Source of the DNA: Candidatus Mesolinea sp. UBA5823
GTDB lineage: Bacteria; Chloroflexota; Anaerolineae; Anaerolineales; Anaerolineaceae
NCBI GenBank assembly: GCA_002417685.1
Contig: DICP01000038.1
Span: 10,341-23,418, forward strand
Direction: 5' to 3'
Length of the DNA: 13,078 nt
The first letter of the stretch is position 1. Each line of letters opens with the position of its first letter. Positions 1 through 6,763 of the stretch are shown in pieces. Under the pieces are notes generated by a model. It saw nothing but the letters and a program-made list of their open reading frames with translations, did not search any database and was not told the DNA's origin. A program made the translations under genes and the position numbers.

Positions 1-21
1 AGCCGTAATATTCCATAAGAG

Positions 22-27
22 TATAAT
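22..27 (+). promoter_or_regulatory. Putative -10 box for the DUF368 gene
   Basis: A perfect TATAAT hexamer lies 33 bases upstream of the ATG at 61, which would give a leader of roughly 27 bases. The -35 element would fall at or beyond the left edge of the window and cannot be judged. The placement relative to the Shine-Dalgarno at 50-53 is reasonable, so this is a plausible sigma-70 type promoter, based on the -10 box alone. Confidence 0.5.
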
Positions 28-60
28 GGAGCCCTGAAATTATGATTTTGGAGAACATTG

Positions 61-921
61 ATGGCAACTGAAGAAATTGCGCAGCCAAAAAGTACCGTTG
101 TTGATTGGCTCTTGCGGGTCGTGAAAGGTGTTTTAGTAGGGGTTGGGTTTATCACGCCGGGGCTTTCGGGCGGCGTGTTAGCCGTAGTCTTTGGCATTTA
201 CGAGCCGTTGATGCGCTGGTTGGGTAACCTGCGTGAGAAATTCCTGCAAAACTTAGTCTACTTTATCCCCGTAGGCATCGGCGGGGCGCTGGGTGTGGTG
301 GCTTTTTCCGCAGTTGTGGATTGGGCTTTCGCAAATTACCCCGCGCAATTCACTTGGCTATTTATCGGCTTCATCAGCGGTACATTCCCATCCCTGCTGA
401 AGACCTCTGGCAAGGAGGGCCGCAAGCCATGGCACTGGGCGCTTTTGGTGGTAATGGCAGCCCTGACGGTGTTTGCCATGCGCACTCTGGAGAACAGCAG
501 CTTTTCGCAGCTTACGCCCAGCTTCACCAACTGGTTACTCAGCGGCTTTTTGATGGGTTTGGGCGCTGTGGTGCCGGGGATGAGCCCTTCTAATTTCCTA
601 ATTTACTTTGGGTTGTATGACAAAATGGCGGCTGGCATCAGCCATCTAGATTTCGGTGTCATCATCCCGATACTCATTGGCGGCGTGTTGTGCGTATTAA
701 TATTTGCGCGTTTGATCTCGTTGCTCTTCAAGAAGCATTATGCTGTCATGTATCATCTCATCTTGGGCATTGTGGTAGGCTCGACGATTGCGATCATCCC
801 ACGAGGGGTTACGGGCGCAGGTGTGATAGCGATCTGTGCGCTGCTTTTTGTTGTGGGCGCGGTGATCTCTTACCTGCTGGCTAAGCTGGATGAAAAATAC
901 GCCCGCGAGCCAGCTTTCTAA
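61..921 (+). CDS. DUF368 membrane protein (polyprenyl-phosphate transporter family)
   Basis: 286 residues, hydrophobic throughout, with about eight predicted membrane segments. The family signature occurs twice, once in each half: a glycine-rich helix leading to ITPGLSGG (residues 31-38) followed by FGIYEPL, and VVPGMSPSN (170-178) followed by FGLYDKM. This internal duplication is typical of DUF368 proteins. Members of the family were recently shown to move undecaprenyl phosphate back across the cytoplasmic membrane (PopT) for cell-wall and surface-polymer synthesis; that role here is by family only. The ATG at 61 is preferred over the TTG at 58 because GGAG at 50-53 sits 7 bases upstream. 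The gene ends in tandem TAA TAA. It has no obvious functional partner in the window and probably stands alone behind its own promoter. The second motif has PS where the first has GG, so the halves are not equivalent. Confidence 0.88.
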   Translation: MATEEIAQPKSTVVDWLLRVVKGVLVGVGFITPGLSGGVLAVVFGIYEPLMRWLGNLREKFLQNLVYFIPVGIGGALGVVAFSAVVDWAFANYPAQFTWLFIGFISGTFPSLLKTSGKEGRKPWHWALLVVMAALTVFAMRTLENSSFSQLTPSFTNWLLSGFLMGLGAVVPGMSPSNFLIYFGLYDKMAAGISHLDFGVIIPILIGGVLCVLIFARLISLLFKKHYAVMYHLILGIVVGSTIAIIPRGVTGAGVIAICALLFVVGAVISYLLAKLDEKYAREPAF

Positions 922-1019
922 TAACAACGGGTGAGCCGCAAAGTTATAGAGATGACTGTGAGTATCTTTGGATTTGAAAGCCTGTTCAAGGCAAGGTAAA
1001 TTGTTTGGAAGGAGAAAAT

Positions 1020-1379
1020 ATGAGTAAAAAAGGGCTTTTGCTGTGTGTTTGTCAAGGAACCTGCCCCTCGTTTCAGGGGATGAATATTTTTGAAGTGATC
1101 AATGCTATTCGTCGGGAAAAGTTAGTGGATTTCGTCGCCATCCACCCACAGCTTTGTGCAGATGATGGCGATACATATCTCAAAACCATCGCTGCTGATA
1201 AGAGCATCGAGCAGTTGTTCATCGCTGGCTGTGATCCCGTCATGCAGTCGAAAATGTTCCGAGATGCCTTTCGTGAGGCTAGTTTCGATACCTCTCATCA
1301 TTTTGCAGTAGATATCAGGAACATGCAGACTGATCAGGCTATTGAGGCTATAAAAAACCTAATCACGGTAAATTCTTAA
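1020..1379 (+). CDS. Small iron-sulfur protein resembling the isolated N-terminal domain of HdrA
   Basis: 119 residues. Its pattern follows the N-terminal domain of heterodisulfide reductase subunit A: a start with LCVCQGTC (Cys9, Cys11, Cys15), then HPQLCADDG (Cys46), which parallels the MCSDPG block of HdrA, then IAGCDPV (Cys71), which parallels AACSP, then the MFRDAF and DIRNM blocks that parallel TFR and NIRE. In HdrA this domain precedes the FAD domain and is involved in iron-sulfur binding. Here the flavin domain and the ferredoxin domains are absent, so the protein is a free-standing domain. The ATG at 1020 is supported by AGGAG at 1010-1014, 5 bases upstream. The ferredoxin gene starts 19 bases after the stop, so the two probably form an operon and an electron-transfer pair. 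Cluster type and partner enzyme are unknown. The family resemblance is recognised by eye, with good but not complete certainty. Confidence 0.72.
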   Translation: MSKKGLLLCVCQGTCPSFQGMNIFEVINAIRREKLVDFVAIHPQLCADDGDTYLKTIAADKSIEQLFIAGCDPVMQSKMFRDAFREASFDTSHHFAVDIRNMQTDQAIEAIKNLITVNS

Positions 1380-1398
1380 CTATTAAAAGGGCTGAGGC

Positions 1399-1623
1399 AT
1401 GTCTAAAAGTTGGTATCCCATCATCGATTATGAAAAATGCACAAGCTGCTTCTCTTGTATAAAGTTCTGCCCTCATAGCGTTTTTATCGAGAGCGATGGT
1501 AAGCCTTTGGTGGTTTCTCCTGAAAAGTGTGTCGAGTTCTGCCGCGGCTGTCAGCGTGGGGCATGCGATTCAGGGGCGATATCCTACTTTGGAGACAAGA
1601 TCATCACAATACAATTCTCATAG
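1399..1623 (+). CDS. Small 2x[4Fe-4S] ferredoxin with non-standard second cluster motif
   Basis: 74 residues. The first cluster motif is standard: Cys14-x2-Cys17-x2-Cys20-x3-Cys24-Pro. The second Cys group is spaced Cys44-x3-Cys48-x2-Cys51-x4-Cys56, not the usual x2-x2-x3, and lacks a following Pro. Eight Cys in two groups still suggests two [4Fe-4S] clusters, but the second may have an altered geometry, potential or occupancy. The protein is cytoplasmic, with no signal peptide. The start at 1399 follows AAAGGG at 1386-1391; a GAGG at 1394-1397 is too close to be the main site. It lies 19 bases downstream of the HdrA-like gene and is the last gene before a 249-base gap with hairpins, so the two genes probably form a bicistronic redox unit. 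The electron donor and acceptor are not shown by the sequence. Confidence 0.85.
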   Translation: MSKSWYPIIDYEKCTSCFSCIKFCPHSVFIESDGKPLVVSPEKCVEFCRGCQRGACDSGAISYFGDKIITIQFS

Positions 1624-1702
1624 GCGAAAACAACTCTGTTTTTGGAAATCACTCCAGAAGAGATAAATTTCTAAGAACCAGTTTTGAACGTGTTTCCGTC
1701 CT

Positions 1703-1724
1703 GAGGAAGTAGTTTGACTTCTTC
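1703..1724 (+). terminator. Hairpin downstream of the ferredoxin gene (possible terminator)
   Basis: GAGGAAGT at 1703-1710 pairs with ACTTCTTC at 1717-1724 (8 pairs, one of them G-T) around a 6-base loop. The T-run after it is weak (GTTGTTTTG near 1729-1737), so it could be a weak terminator or a transcript-end stabilising structure for the HdrA-like/ferredoxin operon. Confidence 0.35.
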
Positions 1725-1743
1725 GAAGGTTGTTTTGCAAAAG

Positions 1744-1773
1744 AAGGCACTCCTTCAAACAGTCGAGTGCCTT
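1744..1773 (+). terminator. Second hairpin in the 1624-1872 gap (possible terminator)
   Basis: AAGGCACTC at 1744-1752 is a perfect 9-base inverted match to GAGTGCCTT at 1765-1773, with a 12-base loop. Only a few T follow on the plus strand (ATTTTT appears about 17 bases later, near 1791). On the minus strand the stem is followed by CTTTTGC. It most likely helps end the ferredoxin transcript. The rest of the 249-base gap shows no gene. Confidence 0.4.
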
Positions 1774-1809
1774 TAAGCATCCAAAAAGGGATTTTTCCCA
1801 GACCAAATT

Positions 1810-1839
1810 TTCACAATCCAGCCCAACTTAGCCAATTAT
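1810..1839 (+). promoter_or_regulatory. Weak candidate promoter for the nitroreductase gene
   Basis: TTCACA at 1810-1815 (5 of 6 to the -35 consensus) is followed after 18 bases by AATTAT at 1834-1839 (4 of 6 to the -10). This would give a leader of about 27 bases before the ATG at 1873. A separate TAAAAT at 1844-1849 could be an alternative -10 but has no good -35. The upstream hairpins make an independent promoter here likely, although the exact boxes are uncertain. Confidence 0.28.
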
Positions 1840-1872
1840 CCATTAAAATTAGGTTATGTTGAGAAGAGGTAT

Positions 1873-2763
1873 ATGATGCAGCGAGATTTAGATAAAGCCG
1901 ATTGGGCCGTTGGACTGATGCAAAACCGTCAGTCTGTGCGGCGGTTTAAGGACGACCCTATTCCTGAGGAAATTTTATATGAAGTGCTTGCTGCAGGCAT
2001 TAATAGCGCCACCGGCGGGAACTTGCAGCCATATTCCATTATCGTAGAACGCAGCCGCGTCAAGAGCCAGCAGCTCAGCAAGCTTTGCGGGGATCAGCCT
2101 TTTATCGCCCAAGCACCTGTGAACCTTATCTTTTGTTTGGATTGGCATAAACTAGCTGTCTATAGCCGTGCTAACGATGCACCCTTCACCTGCAATAAAA
2201 GCTTCCGGCATTACACCATCGCCATGGACGATCTGGTATGCGCGGCACAGACCATCGAGACCGCCGCATGGCTGTATGGCATTGGTTCATGCTATGTGGG
2301 CACGATTATCGACAACATCCCTGCTGCAGCACAGATGTATAACTTACCTAAACTGGTGGCACCTATGTTGCTGCTCAGCTTAGGCTACCCCAAGAGTCTG
2401 AGCACGCCGCGCAAAAAGTTGGACTATGATATGGTGGTCTTCAATAACAGCTACCCGAATCTTTCTGAACAGAAAATATGTGAAGCCTACGATAGCAAAT
2501 ATACCGGCATGCGCATGACATTACCCTCCGACCCGCAAAAACGCCAAGAGATTTTAGCCGAATTCCGGCGAGCACTGCTCACCACCTATCCAGAAGCGCA
2601 ATGCGACCAGATCATCGCCAAAGCTGAAAAAGCGGGTTATATCCACGAGATTCAGCGCCGCTTTGGGCTGCATTACCACGCTGCTGATATGCTGACACCG
2701 GACGTACTCGAGGGCTTGGCTGAGCAAGGCATTTACCCTTGTTATGGATTGATGGAACAGTAA
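1873..2763 (+). CDS. Nitroreductase-family FMN flavoprotein with C-terminal extension
   Basis: 296 residues from the first ATG; a second ATG at 1876 has better spacing (6 bases) from GAGG at 1866-1869 and may be the true start. The N-terminal two thirds is a nitroreductase fold: RQSVRRF near residues 19-25 and TGGNLQPYS at 47-55 form the FMN-phosphate and flavin-binding blocks. GIGSCYVGTI (about 136-145) and LGYPKS (about 171-176) are the later conserved blocks. Such proteins use NAD(P)H or a protein donor to reduce nitro compounds, quinones, flavins or other substrates; the substrate here cannot be told. Roughly residues 195-296 form a Lys/Arg/Glu-rich helical extension beyond the usual ~170-220-residue core, ending with HYHAADM and a Cys near the C-terminus. 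It holds no ferredoxin-type Cys motif. The radical SAM gene begins 59 bases downstream in the same direction. Confidence 0.85.
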   Translation: MMQRDLDKADWAVGLMQNRQSVRRFKDDPIPEEILYEVLAAGINSATGGNLQPYSIIVERSRVKSQQLSKLCGDQPFIAQAPVNLIFCLDWHKLAVYSRANDAPFTCNKSFRHYTIAMDDLVCAAQTIETAAWLYGIGSCYVGTIIDNIPAAAQMYNLPKLVAPMLLLSLGYPKSLSTPRKKLDYDMVVFNNSYPNLSEQKICEAYDSKYTGMRMTLPSDPQKRQEILAEFRRALLTTYPEAQCDQIIAKAEKAGYIHEIQRRFGLHYHAADMLTPDVLEGLAEQGIYPCYGLMEQ

Positions 2764-2822
2764 GTGCATGGTGGGGCCAAGAAACTGACCCACATGCGAG
2801 ACCAATCTCAAAATCAGGTCTT

Positions 2823-3563
2823 ATGATTGTCAAAGAAGTGCACGCCAAAAGCATTCTTTCCAAGTCGCAGGTGTTCCCCTACACTATCAATGCCTATACC
2901 GGCTGCGAGCACGCCTGCAGCTATTGCTATGCGCGCTTCATGCGCCGTTTTAGCGGGCATAAAGAAGCCTGGGGAGAATTTGTGGACGTCAAGGTTAATG
3001 CCCCCCAGCTGCTGGCTAAGCAAATCCAGCACAAACCGCCTGCCCGTGTGTGGGTCAGCGGGGTGTGTGACCCTTACCAACCCCTGGAAGCGCAATACCG
3101 CCTCACCCGGCAGTGCCTGGAGATTCTCATCAATGCCCAATGGCCGGTCTCTGTCCAGACCAAGTCGCCCCTCGTGACATGCGATATCGACATCCTGCGT
3201 GCTGGCGAAGGTGTGGAAGTGGGGCTGAGCATTGGCACAGCTGATGAGCATATTCGGCAGATTTTTGAGCCGCATGCCCCCTCCATCCCCAGCCGCATCG
3301 AGGCGCTGCAAGAGCTGCACGCGGCAGGCATTCACACATTCGTAATGATTGCGCCATTACTGCCTGGTGCGGAGGACTTGCCGGAGCTGCTAGCCGGCAA
3401 TGCTGACGAGGTGCTTGTGGACCGTATGAACTATCACTATGCGGATTGGGTCTACCGAAAGTTTGGCTTGGAGCGCTACCTCATGGAGGGGTACTTCGAA
3501 ACTGTTTCCGCACTGTTCAAAAGCCGGCTGAAGCCCAGCACCGATGTGGAAATCGTCGGTTAA
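2823..3563 (+). CDS. SPL-family radical SAM protein (SplB/COG1533-like)
   Basis: 246 residues from ATG 2823. An in-frame upstream start at 2739 lies inside the nitroreductase gene and adds 28 residues that do not look like the family. The radical SAM cluster motif is Cys28-x3-Cys32-x2-Cys35 within YTGCEHACSYCYARF. It is preceded by SILSKSQVFPYTIN and followed by the family blocks WGEFVDVK, VSGVCDPYQPLEA, RLTRQCLEIL, VQTKSPLV, DID-LR and APLLPG. This matches the SPL-like radical SAM proteins related to spore photoproduct lyase. Most non-sporeformer members are uncharacterised, so DNA photoproduct repair should not be assumed. The protein would bind one [4Fe-4S] cluster and SAM in the cytoplasm. 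The Shine-Dalgarno is weak (AGG at about 2816-2818), so translation may depend on coupling with the upstream nitroreductase gene. Its stop codon overlaps that of the convergent thioesterase gene. Confidence 0.88.
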   Translation: MIVKEVHAKSILSKSQVFPYTINAYTGCEHACSYCYARFMRRFSGHKEAWGEFVDVKVNAPQLLAKQIQHKPPARVWVSGVCDPYQPLEAQYRLTRQCLEILINAQWPVSVQTKSPLVTCDIDILRAGEGVEVGLSIGTADEHIRQIFEPHAPSIPSRIEALQELHAAGIHTFVMIAPLLPGAEDLPELLAGNADEVLVDRMNYHYADWVYRKFGLERYLMEGYFETVSALFKSRLKPSTDVEIVG

Positions 3564-4327
3564 GCGGGGTTATCTTTCCAGCTGACTGCAGCGGTAAACG
3601 ACTCTGTGTTTTGGGTCAGGTTATGGCCAGAGAGTGCAAAAGTGCCAGGCTGCCCGTCCAGCGAGGCTACCTTCACGATAACTTCATCTTCGGGGTGAAT
3701 CTCACGGTCGTAATTGATTTGCAGCGCCTCGAGCTGATGACTATGATGCCAATCTATGGGGAAGGCGTCGCAAACCCACTCGATGTATCGTGCGTTATTG
3801 ACGTGCCCGACTACGTCTATGGCTGAGTAACCGGCACGCAAGCGCAGCCTTTCCTCGCCAACCGCAGGTGGAGTGAGCTTTTCCAGCGGTTCATCTATAG
3901 CATGGCGGTTGGGGTTTTGCGGCAGGTTTAGCTGTAAGGCGGAAGGTGGCACCAGGCGGCGGGTCTGCATGTTCATCATTAACCATGCCGAAGTGGCGGC
4001 GGTGAGCAGCTCACCCGATGCGCTCAAGATTTCGTAGTCGCGGATGAAGAAGAGCTTTTGCTGGATGGTCTTGGGCCAGGTGCGGATGGTAATCTGCTCC
4101 TCCACGCGTGGAAAGCGCAAGAATTGGAACTTCACGCGCGAAAGTACCCACACCAGCCCTTGGTCGAGCAGGGCTTGGTAGCCTTCGCCTATTAGGTCGA
4201 TGTGTTGATTGGCGGCTGCGGTCATGTGCTGCAAAAATGCAGAAGGTTTCCAACGCAGGTTGGCGTCGCATTCATACCCCGGTATGGTTAAAATTTCCTC
4301 ATAAGTGGATTGGTCTACGCTTAACAT
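3560..4327 (-). CDS. Acyl-ACP thioesterase (FatA/FatB-type, double hotdog)
   Basis: 255 residues, the usual length for bacterial acyl-ACP thioesterases. The N-terminal hotdog opens with a Y-E-I-x-x-x-x-x-D-AN pattern and continues to LVWVLSRVKF and ITIRTWP. The C-terminal hotdog carries SAIDVVGHVNNARYIEW (residues 168-184) and INYDREI (204-210). The enzyme hydrolyses acyl-ACP to release free fatty acid and set chain length. Within the plant-type active-site block DxNxHVNN, Asp171 and His175 are present and the later Glu (209) is kept. The Asn position is Val173, and the Cys once proposed as nucleophile is Ile210. Start ATG at 4327 has AGGA with a 5-base spacer. The gene is divergent from the ABC operon and converges on the radical SAM gene with overlapping stops, leaving no room for a separate terminator. 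Confidence 0.87.
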   Translation of the reverse strand: MLSVDQSTYEEILTIPGYECDANLRWKPSAFLQHMTAAANQHIDLIGEGYQALLDQGLVWVLSRVKFQFLRFPRVEEQITIRTWPKTIQQKLFFIRDYEILSASGELLTAATSAWLMMNMQTRRLVPPSALQLNLPQNPNRHAIDEPLEKLTPPAVGEERLRLRAGYSAIDVVGHVNNARYIEWVCDAFPIDWHHSHQLEALQINYDREIHPEDEVIVKVASLDGQPGTFALSGHNLTQNTESFTAAVSWKDNPA

Positions 4328-4449
4328 CTCTTTCCTAATCAGATTAAACTTCGCAAAATAATAACCTATGCTGCCAAAAATGGCGAGAGTTTTGTCACTA
4401 TTTGAAGGAACAACTCTTTACTAGATAACATTAATGCATCAGTGTTTGT

Positions 4450-4468
4450 ATAGGCGAGAGGCGCCTAT
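4450..4468. promoter_or_regulatory. Perfect dyad upstream of the ABC transporter promoter
   Basis: ATAGGCG at 4450-4456 and CGCCTAT at 4462-4468 form a perfect 7-base inverted repeat with a 5-base centre. It lies 30 bases upstream of the TATAAT at 4499-4504, between the divergent thioesterase and ABC operon. Position and symmetry suit an operator for a dimeric regulator acting at or upstream of the -35 region. No regulator gene is adjacent in this window. The 8-mer GGCGAGAG in its left half also occurs at 4382-4389. Confidence 0.35.
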
Positions 4469-4475
4469 TATTGCT

Positions 4476-4504
4476 CTGATTGTGGGGTAATTATCTTGTA
4501 TAAT
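4476..4504 (+). promoter_or_regulatory. Putative promoter of the ABC-2 exporter operon
   Basis: A perfect TATAAT at 4499-4504 is preceded, with a 17-base spacer, by a poor -35 (CTGATT at 4476-4481, 3 of 6). The transcript would start near 4511 with a leader of about 40 bases before the ATG at 4552. The weak -35 next to a dyad is consistent with regulated expression. Confidence 0.5.
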
Positions 4505-4551
4505 CACATCCGAGTTTTTCTACGATTTTACTGTCATCTCACTGGAGATAA

Positions 4552-5496
4552 ATGGGCACTATACTCGAAGTACGTGACTTAGTAAAGAAATATAACAGTA
4601 AGATTGCCGTTGACAGAATTTCCTTTGATATTCAGGAAGGCGAGATTTTTAGTTTGCTTGGTCCTAATGGAGCCGGCAAAACAACCACCATTTCTATCCT
4701 ATCCACACTCATCGCGCCTACCGAGGGCTACGCGGCAGTTTTAGGCTATTCGGTCACCAAGCAACCAATGGAAGTTAAACGGCTGATTGGAGTCGTTCCG
4801 CAAGAAATCGCGCTCTATGACGATATGAGCGCGCTCGAGAACCTGAACTTTTGGGGTGAGATGTATGGTCTGACTGGAAAAGCGCTGAAAAACCGCGTGA
4901 GTGAAGTGCTGGAGCAAATCGAGCTGACAGACCGTGCCAAGGAGCGCGTGAAGACTTATTCCGGGGGTATGAAGCGCCGGGTGAATATCGGCGTGGGACT
5001 GCTAAACAAACCACGTTTGTTGTTTATGGATGAGCCGACGGTCGGCATCGATCCGCAGTCCCGCCGGGCAATCCTGGATTCGGTCAAGAAGCTGAATAAG
5101 TCCGGCATGACCATCCTATACACCACACACTATATGGAAGAAGCGCAGGAACTCTCTGACCGGGTTGGCGTCATCGACCACGGCAAGCTGATTGCACTGG
5201 GAACTCAGTCGGAGCTGACAGCACAGGTTGGGGAGATGGATACGCTCATTCTCCATGTGGGAGAGAATGAGGACCCGGAGCACCTAGCTCAAGGGCTGAG
5301 AACTGTGCAAGGAGTGCTGCAAGCCAACCCAAGCGACCATGAGGTGGCGCTAGTGACTCCCTCAGCGGAAGAAGTACTTGCACCGGTTGTCTCTCGTGCC
5401 AATGAGTTGGGAATCAAGATTCATTCTGTAGATATCCGTGAGCCTAACTTAGAAGCAGTTTTCCTACACCTGACCGGGCGCGCATTAAGGGATTGA
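4552..5496 (+). CDS. ABC-2 type exporter, ATP-binding subunit
   Basis: 314 residues with a full set of ABC motifs: Walker A GPNGAGKTT at 37-45, Q-loop VVPQE with Gln84, signature YSGGMKRR at 136-143, Walker B LLFMDEP with Asp160 and Glu161, and switch His193 in YTTHYMEEA. The region after about residue 215 is a C-terminal tail of the kind found in DrrA-like exporter ATPases. The subunit powers efflux of a drug, lipid, polysaccharide or peptide through the two permeases that follow; the substrate cannot be read from the sequence. The ATG at 4552 has TGGAG at 4543-4547 with a 4-base spacer. The next gene begins 4 bases after the stop, so the operon is tightly coupled. It is a typical family member without missing residues. 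Confidence 0.95.
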   Translation: MGTILEVRDLVKKYNSKIAVDRISFDIQEGEIFSLLGPNGAGKTTTISILSTLIAPTEGYAAVLGYSVTKQPMEVKRLIGVVPQEIALYDDMSALENLNFWGEMYGLTGKALKNRVSEVLEQIELTDRAKERVKTYSGGMKRRVNIGVGLLNKPRLLFMDEPTVGIDPQSRRAILDSVKKLNKSGMTILYTTHYMEEAQELSDRVGVIDHGKLIALGTQSELTAQVGEMDTLILHVGENEDPEHLAQGLRTVQGVLQANPSDHEVALVTPSAEEVLAPVVSRANELGIKIHSVDIREPNLEAVFLHLTGRALRD

Positions 5497-5500
5497 CGCT

Positions 5501-6751
5501 ATGAACCTGCGTAAATTCTTTCTCATTGCCTTGAAAGACCTGCGGCTGATCTTGCGTGATAAAACCGGGCTTGTCTTCATGCTGCTGGCACCGTTTGCGC
5601 TCACACTTGGAATGGGCGCACTCACTGGCAGATTTTCCGGTTCTCCTCAGCTCGGCATCAGCCAAATCCCTGTGGTAATAGTGATCCAGGATAGCGGCGA
5701 ACTTGGGCAGGTTCTGGTGGATGTGTTTACTTCTGAGGAATTAAAGGAATTGATCTTAGCAAACCTGCGCTCTGACCCATCTGAAGCCCGCGCCTTGGTG
5801 GATCGGGATGAAGCTGCAGCGGCCATCATCGTTCCTGACGGGTTTAGCACAAGCATCTTTTCCGCAGAAAGTGCTGCACAAGTAGTTCCAGTGGAGTTTT
5901 ACGCGAACCCCACCCGCCCAACCTCCACAGGCATCGCCCGGTCAATTCTAGAGAGTTTTCTAAACGAGGTGGAAATAGGTAGGGTTTCGAGCAAGGTTAT
6001 TGTCAGCCAGCTATTAGCCTCTGGAGCTATCCAGCCAGAACAGGCTGCAGCGGTTGGTGCTGAGGTAAGCCAGGAAGTGGTCGGGAATGCGCCTAGCAAC
6101 TCTTCTATCCAACTGGTTACGGGCGCAGCGGAAACTAACAATATCAAATTCGATGTGCTGGCATATATGGCGCCCGGTATGGCAATGCTCTTTTTGATGT
6201 ATACAATTACGCTCGGTGGGCGTTCGTTGTTGGTGGAGAGCCGCACAGGAACATTAGCGCGTATGCTAATATCACCGACCAATGCGGGTTATATTTTGGG
6301 AGGGAAGGGTTTTGGTATTTTTCTCACGGCGGTGACTCAGCTAGCAATCGTTATCGGCGGTACTTCACTTTTGTTTCGGTTGCAATGGGGGGATGGGTTG
6401 GGCGTAACGCTGCTTATCCTGGCAGCGGCGTTTGGCGCCTCCGGCTGGGGAATCCTGATGGCAGCTTTGCTAAAAACACCAGGCCAGGTGGCAATTACTG
6501 GCTCTGCCATCGCGCTCTTGTTTGGTATTTTGGGAGGCAGCTTCTTTGATATTAGCCTGCTGCCAAAGTGGGTGCGCAGCCTAAGCATGCTTACACCTAA
6601 TAGCTGGGCAAATGAAGGTTTCCGTATTCTGAGTATGGGCGGCAGACTGGGCGCGATACACACCCACCTTACTGTATTGGTTTTGATGGGTGCAGTGCTT
6701 TATGGGGTCGGGACGGTCATGCTGAGCCGGCGTGGGCTGGTGGGAAAGTGA
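5501..6751 (+). CDS. ABC-2 type exporter permease, first subunit
   Basis: 416 residues with the classic ABC-2 layout: a cytoplasmic N-terminus with a DLRLILRDK amphipathic stretch, one membrane helix at about 24-44, a large external domain of roughly 170 residues, and then five C-terminal helices from about residue 217 to 410. The helices are separated by the RTGTLARMLISPTN coupling loop and a WGILMAALLKTPGQ turn. It pairs with the second permease, which has the same layout, probably as a heterodimer driven by the upstream ATPase. The start is 4 bases after the ATPase stop. AAGG at about 5487-5490 is 10 bases away, so translation is likely coupled. The exported compound is unknown. Confidence 0.92.
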   Translation: MNLRKFFLIALKDLRLILRDKTGLVFMLLAPFALTLGMGALTGRFSGSPQLGISQIPVVIVIQDSGELGQVLVDVFTSEELKELILANLRSDPSEARALVDRDEAAAAIIVPDGFSTSIFSAESAAQVVPVEFYANPTRPTSTGIARSILESFLNEVEIGRVSSKVIVSQLLASGAIQPEQAAAVGAEVSQEVVGNAPSNSSIQLVTGAAETNNIKFDVLAYMAPGMAMLFLMYTITLGGRSLLVESRTGTLARMLISPTNAGYILGGKGFGIFLTAVTQLAIVIGGTSLLFRLQWGDGLGVTLLILAAAFGASGWGILMAALLKTPGQVAITGSAIALLFGILGGSFFDISLLPKWVRSLSMLTPNSWANEGFRILSMGGRLGAIHTHLTVLVLMGAVLYGVGTVMLSRRGLVGK

Positions 6752-6763
6752 GGCTTGGCGGGA

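Noticed and set aside
974..1002. TTGAAA-17-TAAATT as a promoter for the HdrA-like gene
   Set aside because: Matches are fair, but the transcript would start only about 10 bases before the ATG and cut into the Shine-Dalgarno, so I do not list it.
2739..2822. Upstream in-frame start for the radical SAM protein at 2739
   Set aside because: It overlaps the end of the nitroreductase gene, and the 28 extra residues do not match the SPL-family start, which begins just before SILSKSQVF.
2814..3335. 173-codon open frame on the minus strand opposite the radical SAM gene
   Set aside because: It mirrors the GC-rich coding frame of a well-recognised gene, shows no known motif, and starts without a convincing ribosome site.
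2823..3563. Naming the radical SAM gene splB (spore photoproduct lyase)
   Set aside because: The family resemblance is clear, but most SPL-like proteins outside sporeformers have no shown photoproduct activity, and no sporulation genes are in the window.
5899..6282. 127-codon minus-strand open frame within the first permease gene
   Set aside because: It lies fully opposite a clear ABC-2 permease and has no recognisable family features.
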